Notes under the pieces: generated by a model
Databases searched by the model: none
Seen by the model: only the letters and a program-made list of their open reading frames with translations
What the model was told of the DNA's origin: nothing
Part shown: piece after piece, positions 61,778-64,000 of the stretch
Layout: every line of letters begins with the position of its first letter
How positions within the stretch are numbered: position 1 is the first letter of the stretch
Source: Deltaproteobacteria bacterium
GTDB lineage: Bacteria > Desulfobacterota > Desulfuromonadia > Desulfuromonadales > Geopsychrobacteraceae
Assembly (NCBI GenBank): GCA_024276935.1
Contig: JAJRWH010000013.1
Span: forward strand, 1-64,000
Direction of reading: 5' to 3'
Length of the DNA stretch: 64,000 nucleotides
Program-made: the position numbers and the translations under genes

Positions 61778-62581
61778 CTAGCTGATTAGCCCTGTATTGT
61801 CAAGCTCTTTTTGCAACCCTGAATCCTCTTTACGGAACAACTGTTCCGAGTACTCGACCGCCATCAAACAAAGACCTTGTGCGGGTGCCGTCAAACGGGT
61901 TTCTTCCCCTGCTCCCTGAGAAAGCAGGCGGTGGATATCTTCTTTTGTGCGTTTTCCAGCCCCGATCTGGACAAGGGTTCCTACCATCATCCTGACCATA
62001 TGGCGTAAAAACCCACTGCCCCGTACGTCAATATGCAGTTCATCTCCCACTTCCTGCACATCGATAGAATCTATTCGCCTGACAGTTGTCCTGGCACTAC
62101 ACCCCGAACCACGAAAGGCGACAAAATCATGTTCACCAATAAATAATTGCGCAGCTTCCCGTATCAGCGCAATATCAAGCGGCTTGCGTACATACCAGCA
62201 GTAAGGGGCATGTAAAGGGGACCGAACCGGCGCCAGATACAGGCGGTACTGATACCATTTCGCCCCGGCACTGTAACGGGCATGAAAATGTTCAACAGCT
62301 TGTCGAACCCGAATAACGGCAATATCCCGCGGCAAAAACCGATTAACACCATGAAGATAAGCATTCAGCGACAAGGGAGAATCAGTCTTGAAATGGGCCA
62401 CCATTCCCCGCGCATGAACTCCGGCATCGGTCCGACCCGAAGAATAGATCGTCAGCATCTGACCTGTGAGTTGGGCCAGAGCCTCCTCCACACGCTGCTG
62501 AACACTCATACCATTCAGCTGTCGCTGCCAACCGACATAGGCCGATCCGTCATATTCGATCCAAAGAGCGATAACAGCCAT
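61778..62581 (-). CDS. truA: tRNA pseudouridine(38-40) synthase
   Basis: IEYDGSAYVGWQRQ; YSSGRTDAGVHARGMVAHF; GSGFLRHMVRMMVGTL. Confidence 0.96.
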   Translation of the reverse strand: MAVIALWIEYDGSAYVGWQRQLNGMSVQQRVEEALAQLTGQMLTIYSSGRTDAGVHARGMVAHFKTDSPLSLNAYLHGVNRFLPRDIAVIRVRQAVEHFHARYSAGAKWYQYRLYLAPVRSPLHAPYCWYVRKPLDIALIREAAQLFIGEHDFVAFRGSGCSARTTVRRIDSIDVQEVGDELHIDVRGSGFLRHMVRMMVGTLVQIGAGKRTKEDIHRLLSQGAGEETRLTAPAQGLCLMAVEYSEQLFRKEDSGLQKELDNTGLIS

Positions 62582-63349
62582 CTACAGACTCCAGCATCCC
62601 AGGACAAAAACAACGCCTGAAGCCAGAGATAACGACTCGACCCACCGCCAGCGAAACGACATCTCTTTTGTCGTAAATTCCCGCTTTCCGCGCCAGATTT
62701 CACCTGCAAGGTCGTCTGCCTGTCCGACCAGGGAAAGAATCATTTCACCGACCGAACGCGCCAACTGGCGCAAGAAGGTGGCAACCCCCTGCCCCTTTTG
62801 TTTTTTGACCCGCTTGACCAGTGGTTCGCCCTGCTGAAAAACCTGCGGCAAGAAATAGAACACCAACCCCAGCAGCCCGCCCAGCTCGGCAACAGGCACC
62901 CCGAAGCGCCGCAGAGGAGAGAGCAGCTTCATCATCCCCCAGGACACCGCTTCCGGAGAGGTCGTCAAAGCAAAAAGAAGGGTAACAAACAGTGCCAGAC
63001 CCAGCTGGATATCAACCATCACGCCCCGCAGTAATCCGTCATAGGAAAGTATCCGCAGGCCAAACAGGGTTCGCCCCGGGGTCAGAAACAGATGGAGAAG
63101 CAGGGTAAAAAGAAGCAGCCAACGTAAAAAATAAAGCCGCCGCCAGTATTGTGAAAGAATTGGGGGCTGCCACGCCAGAATCGCAACAAGACAGGCAGAC
63201 AGAACTGCCAGGACCACAAAATTGTGGGTGGAGAAAATCAGCATCATCAACAGGAGTGACAGCAGAAGCTTCAGCCGGGGGTCAAGACGCTGTATCCACT
63301 CAAGCGGAAATGTGGCTTCAATTATTGGCAACCGCTCAACCATAGCCAC
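62582..63349 (-). CDS. EcfT/CbiQ-family energy-coupling transmembrane protein
   Basis: LDPRLKLLLSLLLMMLIFSTHN; multiple TMs; C-terminal cytoplasmic helix region. Confidence 0.78.
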   Translation of the reverse strand: MAMVERLPIIEATFPLEWIQRLDPRLKLLLSLLLMMLIFSTHNFVVLAVLSACLVAILAWQPPILSQYWRRLYFLRWLLLFTLLLHLFLTPGRTLFGLRILSYDGLLRGVMVDIQLGLALFVTLLFALTTSPEAVSWGMMKLLSPLRRFGVPVAELGGLLGLVFYFLPQVFQQGEPLVKRVKKQKGQGVATFLRQLARSVGEMILSLVGQADDLAGEIWRGKREFTTKEMSFRWRWVESLSLASGVVFVLGCWSL

Positions 63350-63351
63350 CC

Positions 63352-64000
63352 TTATTGATGCCGGGTTTCAGCCAAGACCTTTGCAGCCAGACGTACGGCA
63401 TTCCCGGCACCACAGCGAACGATATTGTCCACGACATACCAGAAATCAAGCGTTGTCGTCGTTTCCTCTGAAGAATGCAATCGTACAAGAACATCATTAC
63501 AACCAACGGCATCGAGCAAGGTCGGATAATCCCCCTGATCCTGAAGATCGATTCCGCTGGTGGTTGTCAACCAATCGATAACCTGTTCTCTGGCCACCGG
63601 GGTTGCAAAATCAACTCGGACAAACCCACCCTCACCGTAAAACAACGGCAACTCAAGCTGATTGATCCTGATAGCAAGATCTGTATCATTTAAAATCTTA
63701 CCAAGTTCGGCCCTCAAAGAGACTTCACGGGAATCATCCCCAGAGGGCAAACCGTTGAAGGCCAATTGAGCCGGAAAAATTTTATTCTGAGCGGGGCGAC
63801 CGTTCAACAATTCGCCCGTTTGCTTTCTTAGCTCATCAAGGCCCTGCGTTCCCCGGGCCGAGGCAGGAGTCACCATTGTCACCAGCAGACGCTTGATCTC
63901 GCCTGCCTTACGCAGAGCGCCCAGCAATAACGCGAGAGCCACGACCGAACTGGCCGGAGAACTGCAAACACCACTCGAAAATGCTTCATCATTGACCCCG
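63352..64000 (-). CDS. asd: Aspartate-semialdehyde dehydrogenase family, C-terminal part (continues past window edge)
   Basis: The frame continues to the window edge as GVNDEAFSSGVCSSPASSVVALALLLGALRKAG; FNGLPSGDDSREVSLRAEL. Confidence 0.82.
   Translation of the reverse strand, partial: GVNDEAFSSGVCSSPASSVVALALLLGALRKAGEIKRLLVTMVTPASARGTQGLDELRKQTGELLNGRPAQNKIFPAQLAFNGLPSGDDSREVSLRAELGKILNDTDLAIRINQLELPLFYGEGGFVRVDFATPVAREQVIDWLTTTSGIDLQDQGDYPTLLDAVGCNDVLVRLHSSEETTTTLDFWYVVDNIVRCGAGNAVRLAAKVLAETRHQ

Overview
This is a densely coded bacterial chromosomal window of about 64 kb. Gene content and heme/c-di-GMP signalling style suggest a Desulfuromonadales-type deltaproteobacterium, but that assignment is inference. 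Most of it is core genome. (i) A minus-strand lipid A / outer-membrane biogenesis cluster: GT2, O-antigen ligase, lpxK fused to a Trm112-like domain, waaA, DUF374, msbA, lpxB, lpxA, fabZ, lpxD, skp, bamA, lolD, lolC/E, lysS. (ii) A yceH-like gene broken by an apparent 1-nt frameshift, and mutM. (iii) An Opp-type transporter whose permease genes flank a MshEN-domain gene. (iv) A plus-strand partner-switching cassette whose phosphatase is an SLC5-type transporter/GAF/SpoIIE fusion. (v) lgt and an RluA-type synthase, then a 6S RNA gene (not in the ORF track), an unexplained structured segment and a 28-bp perfect inverted repeat before ihfB/HU, sppA, rpsA, ispH, cmk, aroA, tyrA and pheA. (vi) recJ, secF, secD, yajC, tgt and queA. 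(vii) An overlapping gene pair: a heme c-motif HD-GYP protein and a DGEEF-signature diguanylate cyclase homologue. (viii) An overlapping pair coding a predicted membrane pseudokinase and an L,D-transpeptidase, with related C-terminal domains. (ix) argC, rpsI, rplM, truA, an EcfT-like permease and a partial asd. No CRISPR array, tRNA, rRNA, prophage or IS element was recognised. The best candidates for something undescribed are the pseudokinase/L,D-transpeptidase module, the transporter-SpoIIE partner switch, and the structured RNA-like segment downstream of 6S RNA. All calls are by eye; no database search was run.
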